The notes beneath the pieces are model-generated. The model saw only the letters and a program-made list of their open reading frames with translations, searched no databases and had not been told where the DNA came from. Positions 25,428 through 34,288 of a DNA stretch of 64,000 nucleotides are shown piece by piece. The stretch spans positions 310,001-374,000 of the forward strand of contig NZ_BMWH01000004.1 of assembly GCF_014651135.1 (NCBI RefSeq), in the 5' to 3' direction. The translations under genes were made by a program, and so were the position numbers. This DNA is from Streptomyces echinoruber. GTDB taxonomy: Bacteria > Actinomycetota > Actinomycetes > Streptomycetales > Streptomycetaceae. Positions within the stretch are counted from its first letter, which is position 1; each line of letters begins with the position of its first letter.

Positions 25428-28403
25428 CTAGCCGAGCAGGACCTGGACGCTGCCGCGGCCGTCGACGCGGACGGTCTTGCGCAGCAGCTTCTTGAACTCG
25501 CTGTCGGCGCCGGCGAACTCGAAGCGGACGAGGACGGTGCCGCCGCCGGCCTGGGCGCCCATCAGCGGCGCCATGGTCGTCGGGGCGGTGAGCGGCTCGC
25601 GGGGCGTGGCCGCGAGCTCGGGCCGCACCAGGCGGCTCATCACCCGGTCCAGCTGCGGCATGGTCTTCTCGATGCCGCGGACCACGCCGGGCGGGATCCA
25701 CCGGCCGACCTGGTCGGCCATGATCGACGACGGCGACCGGATGCCCAGCGCTCTCTTGATCGCCGACTGCATGGACTTGGCGATCTTCAGCATCTGCTTC
25801 TCGATCGCGTGCTGCTCCCTCTGCAGGCCCTTGACGATGCCCTGCGCGGCGCGGATGCCCGTGCCGTACATGGCTTCCCCGGCGACGTCCCCGGCCCGGT
25901 TGGCGGCCGAGACGAGCTGTGCCTGGGTGGAGTTGATCTGCTTGACGGTCATCTTGTCGGCGGACGCGAGAGCGGCGGCCGCCGCGGATCCCTGCTCGAC
26001 ACCGGCCTGCGCGATCTGCGCGATCAGGTCGCTCCGGATGCCCTTCTTGCGCAGCGTGGCGAGGTCGGCGGCGAAGCGCTGGGCCATGGCCAGCTTGTCC
26101 TGCAGGCCGGTCAGGATGGACTCGGCGGTCACCGGCCCCTCGCCGGCGCCGATCTGCGTGATGTTCGCCGCGTCCAGCATGCCCTTCTTGACGTCGGCGG
26201 CGAGCTTGTCGCGGGCCTTGACCAGGTCGGACAGTTTCTTGTTGGCGTTCTTCAGGCGGGTGGCGACGGTGGCCTCGCGCGCGGCCAGGCGCAGCAGCTG
26301 CTTGGTCCCGGTGTTGATCGTGGACAGGGCGCGGGTGCGGCGCCGCCCGGGGTTGAGGGCGTCGCGCACGATGTCCGCCAGCCGGGCAGCGGCACGGATC
26401 TGCTTGGTGGAGCCGGTCAGCCCGTCGATGAGGCCGCGCGCGATCCACCGGCCCTGAGCCGTCGTCACCTTCGACGGCGACGCGATGCCCAGCGCCTTGG
26501 CGATCGGCCCCGGGATCATGCTCTTGGCCCAGCCGATGAGCTTGTTGTAGATCCAGCTGCCCATGCTGGAGATGCCGGACCACAGGCCCTGCACGACGGC
26601 CCGCCCCTTGGAGACGAGCAGGCTGCCCATCGAGCCCATGGCGCGGGAGATCCGGCCGGGCAGGCCGCGCACCCAGGCGACCATCTCCGTCGCCTTGCGC
26701 ACGGTGGCCGTCTTGATCGCCGACCAGTGCTTGATGACCAGGCCGAGGAGGGTCCAGTTGAGGAAGGCCTGGTACAGCTTGCCGGGGATGCCGCGCACCC
26801 AGGCGACGACGGCGTTCCACGCCGCGACGGTCTTGGCCTTGATCGTGGACCAGTGCTTGATGATCAGGCCGATGAGGGTGAAGTTCAAGAAGGCCTGGAC
26901 CATCAGGTTCTTCGCCCAGATCAGCTTGGCGACGACCCAGTTCCACGCGGCCAGGGTGTACTGCTTGACCTTGTCCCAGTTCGCGACGATCAGCGCGACC
27001 AGGGCGATGACGCCGGCGATGACCCAGCCGACGGGGCCCATGGCGATCAGCCACTGGGCGGCCATGGTCGCGGCCCAGATCACCGCCCGGGCGGCCATGA
27101 GCGCGAACTGTGCGGCGGTGGTGACGGCGACGCGGATGACGGTGACCAGGAACTGGGCGGTCATCCGCGCGGCGGTCGCGGCCCACGCCGCGGCGGTGCG
27201 GGTCGCGGACATCACCGCGGCCACGGCCAGCCGCGTGTAGGTGGCGATGCCGAAGGCGAGCATGCGCGCCCACCCGGCGATGGCCAGGTAGGTCGAGGAC
27301 GCCATGACGCGCTGGGCGATGGTGACCGCGGTGGTCGCCGCCCGGTAGCCGAGCATGCCCACCCGGACGGCCAGCAGCGTGTACGCCAGCAGCTGCAGGA
27401 CCGGGGTGGGGGTGTTGGCGATGATCCGCGCGAGCGCGTTGGCCATCAGGGTGGTGGTGCCCAGCAGCGGTGCGAGCGAGACGGCGACCTTCAGCACCGC
27501 GGTGGCCAGGTTCAGCAGCATGCCGCCGCCGTTGCGGGCCATCTCCATGAACTGGGCGAAGCCCTCGGTGCTGTGCAGCGAGGTGCCCCACTGGGCGAAC
27601 GCCGCGGACAGGCCGACCAGGCCGCCGGTCATCCCGCTGGAGACGGGCAGGAAGGCCCGTAGCAGCCCGGCGAAGCCGATCGCCAGGTTCTTGACGATCG
27701 TGAGGAAGTTGGTGAGGGCCGGGCCGGCGGCCGCGGACATGTCGGCCGCCCAGGCCTTGAAGCCGGCCGACTTCACCCCGACAGCGACCTCGTCGAGGAA
27801 GCCGCCGATCGCGCCGGCCGCCGCCTTGACGAACGGCGTCAGGGTCGGCAGCAGGCCGCGCAGGATGTTGATGCCCTTGGTGAACAGGGGCATCGTGGTC
27901 GGCGCCAGGCTGTCGGACCACGCCTGGTAGTCCTTCTTCAGCCCGGCGAACGCCATCGCGGTGTCCCGCGTGGCCGGGGGCAGCCCCTTGAGCTGCTGAT
28001 GCAGCGCCGCGTCCGCATCGCGTGCGGCCTTGGCCGCCGACTCGGCCTCGCGCAGCGCGGACTTGTAGGCCTTGCCGCCCTGGGCGGCGAGCTTCTGCGC
28101 CTGGGCCTGCTTGAGCGTGGCCTTCTCGTGCGCGTCCGCCGCCGCGTCCGCGGCCTGGCTCGCCTCGGCGACGGCCTGCAGCTGGGGCTGCGCGGCGGCC
28201 TGGAAGGCCTTCACCGCGGCGCCGGCGGCGACCGCGCCCGCGGCGATGCCGCCCAGCGCGGTGACGATCCCCGCCCCGGCCGGGACGGCCATCGCCGCGC
28301 CGATGCCCTTGCCGACGGTGGCGAGCTTGGCCTTGAGCTGGCCGATGACCTGGCTGACTCGCTCGCGCGCGACCAGGTTGAACACCAGTGAGGTGTCGCT
28401 CAC
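25428..28403 (-). CDS. Tape measure protein
   Basis: The 991-aa protein is Ala-rich and mostly helical, with an N-terminal coiled region (VARERVSQVIGQLKAKLATVGKG). A central block of hydrophobic helices (about residues 300-490) and repeated W-containing units follow (FLNFTLIGLIIKHWSTIK and FLNWTLLGLVIKHWSAIK are visible duplicates). The C-terminus is charged. At about 1.5 angstrom per residue the tail would be near 150 nm, an inference. It follows the G/GT chaperone genes, as expected. The GTG start is preceded by GGGGGTGG. Confidence 0.92.
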   Translation of the reverse strand: MSDTSLVFNLVARERVSQVIGQLKAKLATVGKGIGAAMAVPAGAGIVTALGGIAAGAVAAGAAVKAFQAAAQPQLQAVAEASQAADAAADAHEKATLKQAQAQKLAAQGGKAYKSALREAESAAKAARDADAALHQQLKGLPPATRDTAMAFAGLKKDYQAWSDSLAPTTMPLFTKGINILRGLLPTLTPFVKAAAGAIGGFLDEVAVGVKSAGFKAWAADMSAAAGPALTNFLTIVKNLAIGFAGLLRAFLPVSSGMTGGLVGLSAAFAQWGTSLHSTEGFAQFMEMARNGGGMLLNLATAVLKVAVSLAPLLGTTTLMANALARIIANTPTPVLQLLAYTLLAVRVGMLGYRAATTAVTIAQRVMASSTYLAIAGWARMLAFGIATYTRLAVAAVMSATRTAAAWAATAARMTAQFLVTVIRVAVTTAAQFALMAARAVIWAATMAAQWLIAMGPVGWVIAGVIALVALIVANWDKVKQYTLAAWNWVVAKLIWAKNLMVQAFLNFTLIGLIIKHWSTIKAKTVAAWNAVVAWVRGIPGKLYQAFLNWTLLGLVIKHWSAIKTATVRKATEMVAWVRGLPGRISRAMGSMGSLLVSKGRAVVQGLWSGISSMGSWIYNKLIGWAKSMIPGPIAKALGIASPSKVTTAQGRWIARGLIDGLTGSTKQIRAAARLADIVRDALNPGRRRTRALSTINTGTKQLLRLAAREATVATRLKNANKKLSDLVKARDKLAADVKKGMLDAANITQIGAGEGPVTAESILTGLQDKLAMAQRFAADLATLRKKGIRSDLIAQIAQAGVEQGSAAAAALASADKMTVKQINSTQAQLVSAANRAGDVAGEAMYGTGIRAAQGIVKGLQREQHAIEKQMLKIAKSMQSAIKRALGIRSPSSIMADQVGRWIPPGVVRGIEKTMPQLDRVMSRLVRPELAATPREPLTAPTTMAPLMGAQAGGGTVLVRFEFAGADSEFKKLLRKTVRVDGRGSVQVLLG

Positions 28404-28435
28404 CGTGCCACCCCCTGATGGTCAGGGGGCGGCTC

Positions 28436-28998
28436 TCAACGCCCCTTGTTCAGTTGTTCAGCGGCCTCACGCTGGGCCTTCTCGTAGGCGTCCAGCCAGT
28501 CCAGGTAGGCGTCGGTCTCCTCGACCGTGAAGGTGTCCCAGTCCCGCGCCCGGATGCCCAGCAGGTGCGCGGCATCCCCCAGGCGGCTCAGCCGGCGATC
28601 GGCAGCTGGGCTTTTCCCTCGTCCTCGGGGTCCTCGTAGGCCTTCTCGATCTCGGCGTCCAACTGGGCCAGGGCGGCGGCCAGCTGGTCGCCGGTGAGGT
28701 TCTCGGCGATCTGGGCGCGGATCTGCTGCAGCTCGCTCTTGGAGTATTCGAGGATCACCTCGTCCCACGCGAAGTCCACGTCCTCCCACTTGACCGTGGG
28801 GTGCTCGCGCTTGAGGAACAGGAACAGCAGCGCGCGCCGGCACAGGCTGTTGCCCTCCAGCACGTCGTTGCTGAACTGGGAGAAGTTCCGCCCGGTGCGC
28901 CGCTCGATCATCTCCCGCTCGGCGCTCATCAGCTTGCGCGGGTTGTACTTCCACCGCTTCGGCTCCGAGCTGCCCTCGGGCTGGTAGACCAGGTACAT
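28436..28998 (-). CDS. Tail assembly chaperone GT fusion by -1 frameshift, 187 aa
   Basis: A -1 shift at GGGAAAA (28,618 to 28,612) joins the first about 127 codons of the G protein to a second frame. That frame reads KSPAADRRLSRLGDAAHLL and ends EAAEQLNKGR. The second frame has no plausible own start near the junction. This reproduces the conserved G/GT strategy of long-tailed phages, in which the fusion helps load tail subunits on the tape measure. The coordinates cover both frames; the coding path steps back one base at the slip site. Confidence 0.85.
28588..28998 (-). CDS. Tail assembly chaperone G, zero-frame product, 136 aa
   Basis: Product without frameshift: MYLVYQPEGSSEPKRWKYNP ... 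FLFLKREHPTVKWEDVDF, ending AQLPIAG. GGAGA precedes the ATG. Its position just before the tape measure gene, and the overlapping -1 frame, identify it as the G-type chaperone despite weak sequence conservation in this group. Confidence 0.85.
   Translation of the reverse strand: MYLVYQPEGSSEPKRWKYNPRKLMSAEREMIERRTGRNFSQFSNDVLEGNSLCRRALLFLFLKREHPTVKWEDVDFAWDEVILEYSKSELQQIRAQIAENLTGDQLAAALAQLDAEIEKAYEDPEDEGKAQLPIAG
28612..28618 (-). promoter_or_regulatory. -1 ribosomal frameshift slippery heptamer GGGAAAA
   Basis: On the coding strand the zero frame reads GAG GGA AAA GCC; slipping back gives GGG AAA AGC and opens the GT frame. GGGAAAA fits the X XXY YYZ rule. The zero-frame stop lies 22 bases downstream. 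Confidence 0.82.
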
Positions 28999-29005
28999 CG
29001 TTCTC

Positions 29006-29515
29006 CTATCGGGCCCGGTCGGCGATGCGGCGGGCCATTGCTTCCATGGCGTCCAGCACGGCCTGCCGGTAGGTGTGCTCGCGGCCCTCGAAGGCGTCGT
29101 CGAACCAGCGAAGCTTGCCGTGCTGGGTGACCCACCGGTCGCGGTCACCGAAGACGGGGTGCCGCCAGCCGCCGGGCCGGTTGGTGCGCTTGGGCGCGTT
29201 GGGGAAGCCGCGCACGTTCCGGGTCTTGAAGGCCTTCACGCGCGCGCCGGACCAGCGGCCGCCCAGCTTGACCTCCGGCCGGATCTTCTTCGCGATCGAC
29301 GACCGCAGCGCCGGGGAGACACCGGGCCCGGACGACGACATGGCCATGATCGCGGATTTGGCCTCGGCGGCCGCGGGCCGCAGCGCGGCGCGCATGTTCT
29401 TGGCCAGGTCGCGCCGCAGCTCCTTGCCGTCCTCCTCGGCACGCAGTGCCCGTACGAGCGCCTGCAGTCCTTCGTGCGTCTCCTGCACGCGCAGTTCGAA
29501 CGGCGGGCCGACCAT
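29006..29515 (-). CDS. Head-tail or minor tail protein, 169 aa
   Basis: A charged, helical N-terminal half (FELRVQETHEGLQALVRALR) is followed by a basic region and WVTQHGKLRWFDDAFEG. It is located between the tail-tube genes and the G chaperone, where tail-completion or HK97 gp10-like proteins occur; the family assignment is uncertain. The ATG overlaps the upstream stop (TGATG). Confidence 0.6.
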   Translation of the reverse strand: MVGPPFELRVQETHEGLQALVRALRAEEDGKELRRDLAKNMRAALRPAAAEAKSAIMAMSSSGPGVSPALRSSIAKKIRPEVKLGGRWSGARVKAFKTRNVRGFPNAPKRTNRPGGWRHPVFGDRDRWVTQHGKLRWFDDAFEGREHTYRQAVLDAMEAMARRIADRAR

Positions 29516-29925
29516 CAGCTCGTCGCCCGGGTCACGGCCCCCGACGTCGGGAAGCCGAGGCTGACGGTGGCCTCGTCGCCGACGCTGCCCTCGATGGGGT
29601 TCCAGCCGTTGATGAGGATGTTGCCGGTGTAGCCGGGGTTGCTGGGGCTGCGGGCGCCCTGGTCGGCGCGCACCTCGAACGGTACGACCGTGCCGAGCAG
29701 CGGCCACATGATGGCGTCCAGCTGGCTGGCGGCGAAGTCCTGCAGGAACTCGCAGCCGAGCTCACCGGACTTCAGGCCGCCCAGCACTTCCTTCCAGCCG
29801 AGCGAGGCGTAGGTGGTGACGTCCTTGTCCTCCACCTCGACGGAGAGCTCGGCCTTCTTGGTGTAGGTGGTCAGGGTCTGGCCGTTGATGGACAGGTACT
29901 GGGCAAGCAGGACCATCTTGGGCAT
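29515..29925 (-). CDS. Tail tube protein paralogue 1, 136 aa
   Basis: The core ELSVEVEDKDVTTYASLGWK matches the motif in the next gene upstream (ELSTEVEDKDATNYASQGWK), followed by EVLGGLKSGELGCE. Both resemble TP901-1-type major tail proteins. This copy ends with a tube-fold-like NILINGWNPIEGSVGDEATV stretch. It lies 66 bases after the longer paralogue with its own start. One may be the main tube and the other a minor or terminator ring. Confidence 0.75.
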   Translation of the reverse strand: MPKMVLLAQYLSINGQTLTTYTKKAELSVEVEDKDVTTYASLGWKEVLGGLKSGELGCEFLQDFAASQLDAIMWPLLGTVVPFEVRADQGARSPSNPGYTGNILINGWNPIEGSVGDEATVSLGFPTSGAVTRATS

Positions 29926-29991
29926 GGCGGGCCCCCTTTCAGGGCAGGACAGCGGGCCCGGCGCGGGCCGGGAGGATGGGGTGTTGGGCGC

Positions 29992-30729
29992 TTACTGGAT
30001 GCCGAGCGCGGCGACGAACAGGAAGCTGGGCGTGGTGCCGCTGATCGTCCAGGCCACGCGCCACCACGTGTCGGTGATCGCCGTCCCGACGGTGCGCAGG
30101 ATCTGCCCGCCGGGCGCGGTCGCCGCGGTGAACGTCAGCCGGGTGGTGGGGCTGGCGAAGGTGTTGTCCACGCTGGACTCGACGCGGGCGGTCAGGCTCG
30201 GCGTGGTGCCGGCGGCGGACAGCACGTGCAGCGCCGCGTACAGCCGCTTGCCCGCGGCGACGGCGCCGAGGTTGAGACCGGTGCCGTTGCCGGAGGTGGT
30301 GCGGGCGGTGCCGGGCGGGTGGGCGAACTGGCCCCGCACCAGCGGCCAGCTGCTCTTGGCGGTCGACGTCCAGGGGGCGACCTCGCCGACCGCGTCGAAC
30401 GCCTTGTAGTCCGCCCGCATGGCGTTGGTGAAATAGACCAGGTCACCGACGTTCGCCGCGTTGTTCGCGCTGACCGACCAGGGGCCGACTCCCCCGAGCT
30501 GGGCCCATGAGGCGTCGTCGACCTTGGTGGGATCGAGGGCCTCCCACTGCCCCTCGCCGGAGATCTCCGCGGACGCCAGCCCGCCCATGACCTCCTTCCA
30601 GCCCTGGCTGGCGTAGTTCGTGGCGTCCTTGTCCTCGACCTCCGTGGACAGTTCGATCTTGTTGCTGTTGCCGGTCAGGTCCACGCCGACCGCGAAGGTA
30701 CGGACGTTGGTCAGGACGGTCCGGGACAC
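29992..30729 (-). CDS. Tail tube protein paralogue 2 with C-terminal extra domain, 245 aa
   Basis: Residues about 1-150 form the tube-like part (FAVGVDLTGNSNKIELSTEV, SQGWKEVMGGLASAEISGE). Residues about 165-245 are a beta-rich add-on (YAALHVLSAAGTTPSLTARV ... WRVAWTISGTTPSFLFVAAL). The add-on resembles the small protein at 32,306-32,656, so it is probably a surface-exposed decoration domain. GTG start at 30,729, one base after the upstream stop. Confidence 0.78.
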   Translation of the reverse strand: MSRTVLTNVRTFAVGVDLTGNSNKIELSTEVEDKDATNYASQGWKEVMGGLASAEISGEGQWEALDPTKVDDASWAQLGGVGPWSVSANNAANVGDLVYFTNAMRADYKAFDAVGEVAPWTSTAKSSWPLVRGQFAHPPGTARTTSGNGTGLNLGAVAAGKRLYAALHVLSAAGTTPSLTARVESSVDNTFASPTTRLTFTAATAPGGQILRTVGTAITDTWWRVAWTISGTTPSFLFVAALGIQ

Positions 30730-30730
30730 C

Positions 30731-30946
30731 TCACCCCTCCTCTTCGGCCGGCGCCTTGCGGCGGCCGCGGCGCGGCTCGGGTGCCTGCTCGGCCTCGTCC
30801 TGCTCGGGTACTTCCTCGGCGATGCCGGAAGCCACCAGGTGCGCGGCCTCCGCGGCGGGCAGGTCGGCGGTCTCCCCCTTGTCCGGCCACGGCTCGCCGT
30901 TGCGGGCGGCGCCGTCGGGCATCTGCACGAGCATGCGGATCTTCAT
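30731..30946 (-). CDS. Small acidic-tailed phage protein, 71 aa
   Basis: The MKIRMLVQMPDGAARNGEPW start, followed by an ADLPAAEAAHLVASGIAE helix and a charged Glu/Arg tail, is typical of small proteins between connector and tail-tube genes in actinophages. The exact role is unknown. The ATG overlaps the upstream stop by one base. Confidence 0.6.
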   Translation of the reverse strand: MKIRMLVQMPDGAARNGEPWPDKGETADLPAAEAAHLVASGIAEEVPEQDEAEQAPEPRRGRRKAPAEEEG

Positions 30947-31395
30947 CAGGTGCTCCCACTTCCGATGACCTTGATGACGAGTTCGGCGCCGACGTAGGTG
31001 GTGCCCTGGTGCTCGTACCAGCGGTAGCCCTGCACGCGCATCACGTGCAGGTCGTCGGCGAGACCGCCGAGCGCCGGCTGCCCGGGCGCGCCGCGCGCGG
31101 CCTCGATCGCGGCCTTGAGCGAGGCGGGGCCGCCGCCGGACAGCAGCGCGTCCAGCACGCGCTGGCCGGCGCGGTCGTCCTGCCGGCCGACCAGGACGCG
31201 GCAGGTGAAATCGAGCTGGTCCAGGCCCCGGCCCATGGTCCGGTCGTAGGTGACCTCGACCTCGCCGACGAAGAAGTGCGGCTCGGTCACGCTGTCGGGC
31301 GTGTAGCCGGTGCACGTCAGCCGCGGGATGCCGGCGGGCAGGACGACGGCGCGGGCCGCGGCGGCGATGGCGTCGCGCACGGCGGAGATCTGCAT
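30946..31395 (-). CDS. Probable tail terminator, 149 aa
   Basis: The protein begins with the helix QISAVRDAIAAAARAVV, followed by beta strands (PHFFVGEVEVTYDRTM, FTCRVLVGR) and YVGAELVIKVIGSG. Length, order and the strand pattern fit gpU/Gp17-type tail terminators that end tail growth and join the head. Sequence support is moderate. Confidence 0.62.
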   Translation of the reverse strand: MQISAVRDAIAAAARAVVLPAGIPRLTCTGYTPDSVTEPHFFVGEVEVTYDRTMGRGLDQLDFTCRVLVGRQDDRAGQRVLDALLSGGGPASLKAAIEAARGAPGQPALGGLADDLHVMRVQGYRWYEHQGTTYVGAELVIKVIGSGST

Positions 31396-31407
31396 GCTCG
31401 CCCCCTC

Positions 31408-32013
31408 CTACGCGAAGCCGGGCAGGACGAACGGTTCGATGAGGTTCCACACGTCCGGGTCGCGGCGGGAGAGCCGTACGACTCCCCACTCGGCCGATCC
31501 CATGACGCCCTCCGGGGAGTCCTTCCGCTTGAAGAGGCGGGAGGCCTGGATGAGGGTGGCCTGGACGATGTCGTCCGGCACGGCCGGCCAGCCGTGCCGG
31601 GCGGTGACCCGTACGCGCCCGGTGCCGCCGGCGTTCCACGCCCAGCCGCCCGGGCGCAGCAGCCCGGTGACGGGGCGGCCGTCGGCCAGGGCGTTGTCGG
31701 GTGTCGTCTCGTAGCCGGTGACCGTGGTCCACGGCCCGCCGACGGGCCCGGTCTCCACGACCAGGCCCGCGGTGGAGCCGATGTCGTCGACGAGGAGCGT
31801 CTCGCCGTCGGCGTCACGCACGATCCGGCTGCGCGGGTTGTACGTGCGCTGGGTTGCGAGGTCGTCCAACCAGAAGCGGCGGCCTGTTGCCCGGTCGATG
31901 GCGCGGGACGCGGCGGTGAGCGCCTGGTTCAGCAGCGTGTCCTGCGTCGTGTCGGTGGGGTCGATGCGCAGCTGGGCCTTAAGCGTGGCCAGGGTGGCGT
32001 AGTCGTTGGCCAC
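31408..32013 (-). CDS. Head-tail connector (gp6-like), 201 aa
   Basis: The N-terminus YATLATLKAQLRIDPTDTTQDTLLNQALTAASRAIDRATGRRF is the characteristic helical start of HK97 gp6/YqbG connectors. A beta-rich part with WPAVPDDIVQATLIQASRLF follows. It would form the ring beneath the portal. GTG start at 32,013. Confidence 0.78.
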   Translation of the reverse strand: MANDYATLATLKAQLRIDPTDTTQDTLLNQALTAASRAIDRATGRRFWLDDLATQRTYNPRSRIVRDADGETLLVDDIGSTAGLVVETGPVGGPWTTVTGYETTPDNALADGRPVTGLLRPGGWAWNAGGTGRVRVTARHGWPAVPDDIVQATLIQASRLFKRKDSPEGVMGSAEWGVVRLSRRDPDVWNLIEPFVLPGFA

Positions 32014-32019
32014 CGCGGG

Positions 32020-32295
32020 TCACTTCTGCGGCGGGGCGGCGGTCTTCTTCGCTGCCGTCTTGCGCGCGCCGTCCGCGGTGCCGTCCGCCTTGCCGTCGCC
32101 GGGGGCGGCGCCGGCGGTCTGCTGGGCCGCCTGCGGTCCGCTGCGGCCCTGCGGCGCCTCGTCCTCAGAGGTGCCCTCGCCGCGAAGGCGCGCGATCTCC
32201 TTGTCGACCTGAGCGACGCGGTCCTTGAGGCCGCGGGCGACGTATCCGGCGCGCTCCCGCTTGAGCGCGGCGATCTGCTGATCGGGAGTGATCAC
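32020..32295 (-). CDS. Small charged phage protein, 91 aa
   Basis: A helical N-terminal half (PDQQIAALKRERAGYVARGLKDRVAQVDKEIARL) and a disordered Gln/Ala/Lys-rich tail. It is commonly seen between capsid and connector genes in actinophages; function unknown. Confidence 0.58.
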   Translation of the reverse strand: MITPDQQIAALKRERAGYVARGLKDRVAQVDKEIARLRGEGTSEDEAPQGRSGPQAAQQTAGAAPGDGKADGTADGARKTAAKKTAAPPQK

Positions 32296-32305
32296 GGCAT
32301 GCTCC

Positions 32306-32656
32306 TTACTCGGACCTGATCCACAGCGCGACGCGGTAGGTCACGCTCGGGGTGGTGCCCGCGACCGTCGAGGTGACGCGGACGTAGTTCTTCGTGACGG
32401 CGGCCGCCGCGGTGCGGTTGCCGACGCCGGTGAGCTGGGTGATGCCGCTGCCGGGGATCGCGGTCCAGGTGCTGCCGTCCGACGACTCCTCGAGGGAGAC
32501 GTCGAGCGTCGGGGTTCCCGACGCGGCGGTGCAGTGCACCGCCAGCAGCACGTCGGCCGCCACGCCGGCGGCCGCCACGGGACCGCTGATGTAGGTGCCG
32601 GCACCGCGCGCGGCCGACGGCAGCGCGACGTCGGCGTAGGCGTTCCTGAGTGCCAC
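32306..32656 (-). CDS. Probable head decoration protein, 116 aa
   Basis: A beta-rich domain (DVLLAVHCTAASGTPTLDVS, GTTPSVTYRVALWIRSE) lies directly downstream of the capsid gene, suggesting a decoration or head-surface role. It resembles the C-terminal domain of tail tube paralogue 2. The GTG at 32,656 has AAGGGAAGG upstream. Confidence 0.62.
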   Translation of the reverse strand: MALRNAYADVALPSAARGAGTYISGPVAAAGVAADVLLAVHCTAASGTPTLDVSLEESSDGSTWTAIPGSGITQLTGVGNRTAAAAVTKNYVRVTSTVAGTTPSVTYRVALWIRSE

Positions 32657-32721
32657 GGGCCTTCCCTTCCGGTAGAGCGTGTGCCGGGCGGGCGTGCTGC
32701 CGCCCGGCACACGGCAGAGGA

Positions 32722-34140
32722 TCAGAAAGCGGGCGTGACCAGGCCCGTTCCGCTGACCTTCTGCATGCCGTTGGCGTAGCGGCCGAAGGTGTAGGCGAAG
32801 TAGCTGTAGGCGACCAGCAGCACGCCGAGGGAGTCGGCCTTGGCCTGCTCGGCGCGGATGAACAGCGGCGCGTTCGGGTCCTCCCACAGGTGGCACTCCG
32901 AGGCGGGGACGACGTACAGCTCGTCCTCGTTGGTGCCGGCGCCGAGGTTGGTGGGGATGTTGTTGTCGACGATCACCTCGAGTCCGCAGGGCAGCACGCC
33001 GCGCGGGCCGGAGGAGTAGGAGCTGGACGGGTCGGCGACGCCCGCGGCCTGCGGCGGGATGCCCGCCCAGTTGATCAGCGGCCAGGTGCTGGACATCTGG
33101 CTGGACAGCCAGTACCAGCGCCGCGAGTGCATCACCGCGTGCGTCGGCCGCCCCATCGCCAGCAGGGCGGCCTCGACGCCCGCGGCCGCACCGAGGATCT
33201 TCGGGTACAGCTCGGCGCCGGTCGGGGAGGCGTCGGTGTAGGTGTTGTTCTGGGCGACGTTGGTCAGGCCGGTGACGGCCTGGGTCAGCAGCGTCTTGTC
33301 CAGGACGGTGGCGACCCGGTTGAAGAGGTCCTGCATCGTGACGTCCTCGATGCCGGTACCACGGTCGATGGCCTGCCGGGAGACGGTCTGCTGGCCGGGC
33401 GCGGTCTGCACCGGGACGGTCAGCAGCGTGTCGTCCATGTTCTGCTCGGTGACCGCGGTGTTCTCCGAGGCCTGCAGGCCGGCGTCGGTGGCCGTGGTGA
33501 TCCGGGAGATGTTCACGGACATGCCGGACTCCGGCAGCGGGTGCTGGTTGCACACGTCCGCGAAGGGGCGCAGCGCCGCGGTGGCCGGGGCGTACATGTC
33601 AGTGAGGTACTGCGGCACCGTCAGGCCGGAGAAGGCGCCGGTGCCGACCGCGCGCTGCAGGTACTGGGCGCGCTCGACCTGCTCCTCCTGCATGTGCCGC
33701 GCCAGGCGGTGGGCGGCCTCGACGTCCTGGAACATGAACTGCCGGCAGACGTCCATCAGGAAGTTCTTGCCGAGCGGGTCGGTGTCCTTGCGGTACGTGC
33801 GCTCCTCGGTGCCGACGCGGGCGACCTGGTCGTAGGCGGGCTTGCGGGTCTGGGTGTCGCGGACCTGCTTGGCCTGCTCGGCCCGCTCCATCTCCTCGGC
33901 CTTGACCTTCTGGGCGTTCTCCAGCTTCCGCTGGATGCCCTCGATGTCGGCTTTGGCCTGGTCGCGGGCGGCGAACAGCTCGGCCACGCGCTCGTCTTCC
34001 TCGACGCTGAGGTTGGAGCGGCCGTCCTGCTGCGCCTTGGCGAGGATCAGCTCGATCTCCTTGGCGGCCTTGGTGCGCCGCTTCTGGGCGGCCTCGAGCT
34101 CGACCTCGATGGAGGCGATCAGCTCGTCGATTCCGGCCAT
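32722..34140 (-). CDS. HK97-fold major capsid protein with N-terminal scaffold
   Basis: The 472-aa protein has an N-terminal coiled coil (residues about 5-100, IEVELEAAQKRRTKAAKEIELILAKA) of the HK97 delta-domain type. The capsid core follows (YLTDMYAPATAALRPFADVC, GLQASENTAV, LPCGLEVIVDNNIPTN, ending SYFAYTFGRYANGMQ). The adjacent protease would remove the scaffold. Start ATG 34,140. Gene order (portal, protease, capsid) is the standard one. Confidence 0.93.
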   Translation of the reverse strand: MAGIDELIASIEVELEAAQKRRTKAAKEIELILAKAQQDGRSNLSVEEDERVAELFAARDQAKADIEGIQRKLENAQKVKAEEMERAEQAKQVRDTQTRKPAYDQVARVGTEERTYRKDTDPLGKNFLMDVCRQFMFQDVEAAHRLARHMQEEQVERAQYLQRAVGTGAFSGLTVPQYLTDMYAPATAALRPFADVCNQHPLPESGMSVNISRITTATDAGLQASENTAVTEQNMDDTLLTVPVQTAPGQQTVSRQAIDRGTGIEDVTMQDLFNRVATVLDKTLLTQAVTGLTNVAQNNTYTDASPTGAELYPKILGAAAGVEAALLAMGRPTHAVMHSRRWYWLSSQMSSTWPLINWAGIPPQAAGVADPSSSYSSGPRGVLPCGLEVIVDNNIPTNLGAGTNEDELYVVPASECHLWEDPNAPLFIRAEQAKADSLGVLLVAYSYFAYTFGRYANGMQKVSGTGLVTPAF

Positions 34141-34288
34141 GACGATGTCCTTCCGGTAGATCGGGTGGGGTGTGCTGCAGCGCGACCAGCGGCACGCCCG
34201 GGCCATCTGCCGGGTCTGGTGCCGCAGGGTCCCGCCTCCGGGCGATCTGCCGGACGGCGTGCTGTGCGAAGGTCTCGATGGGGTGGGG

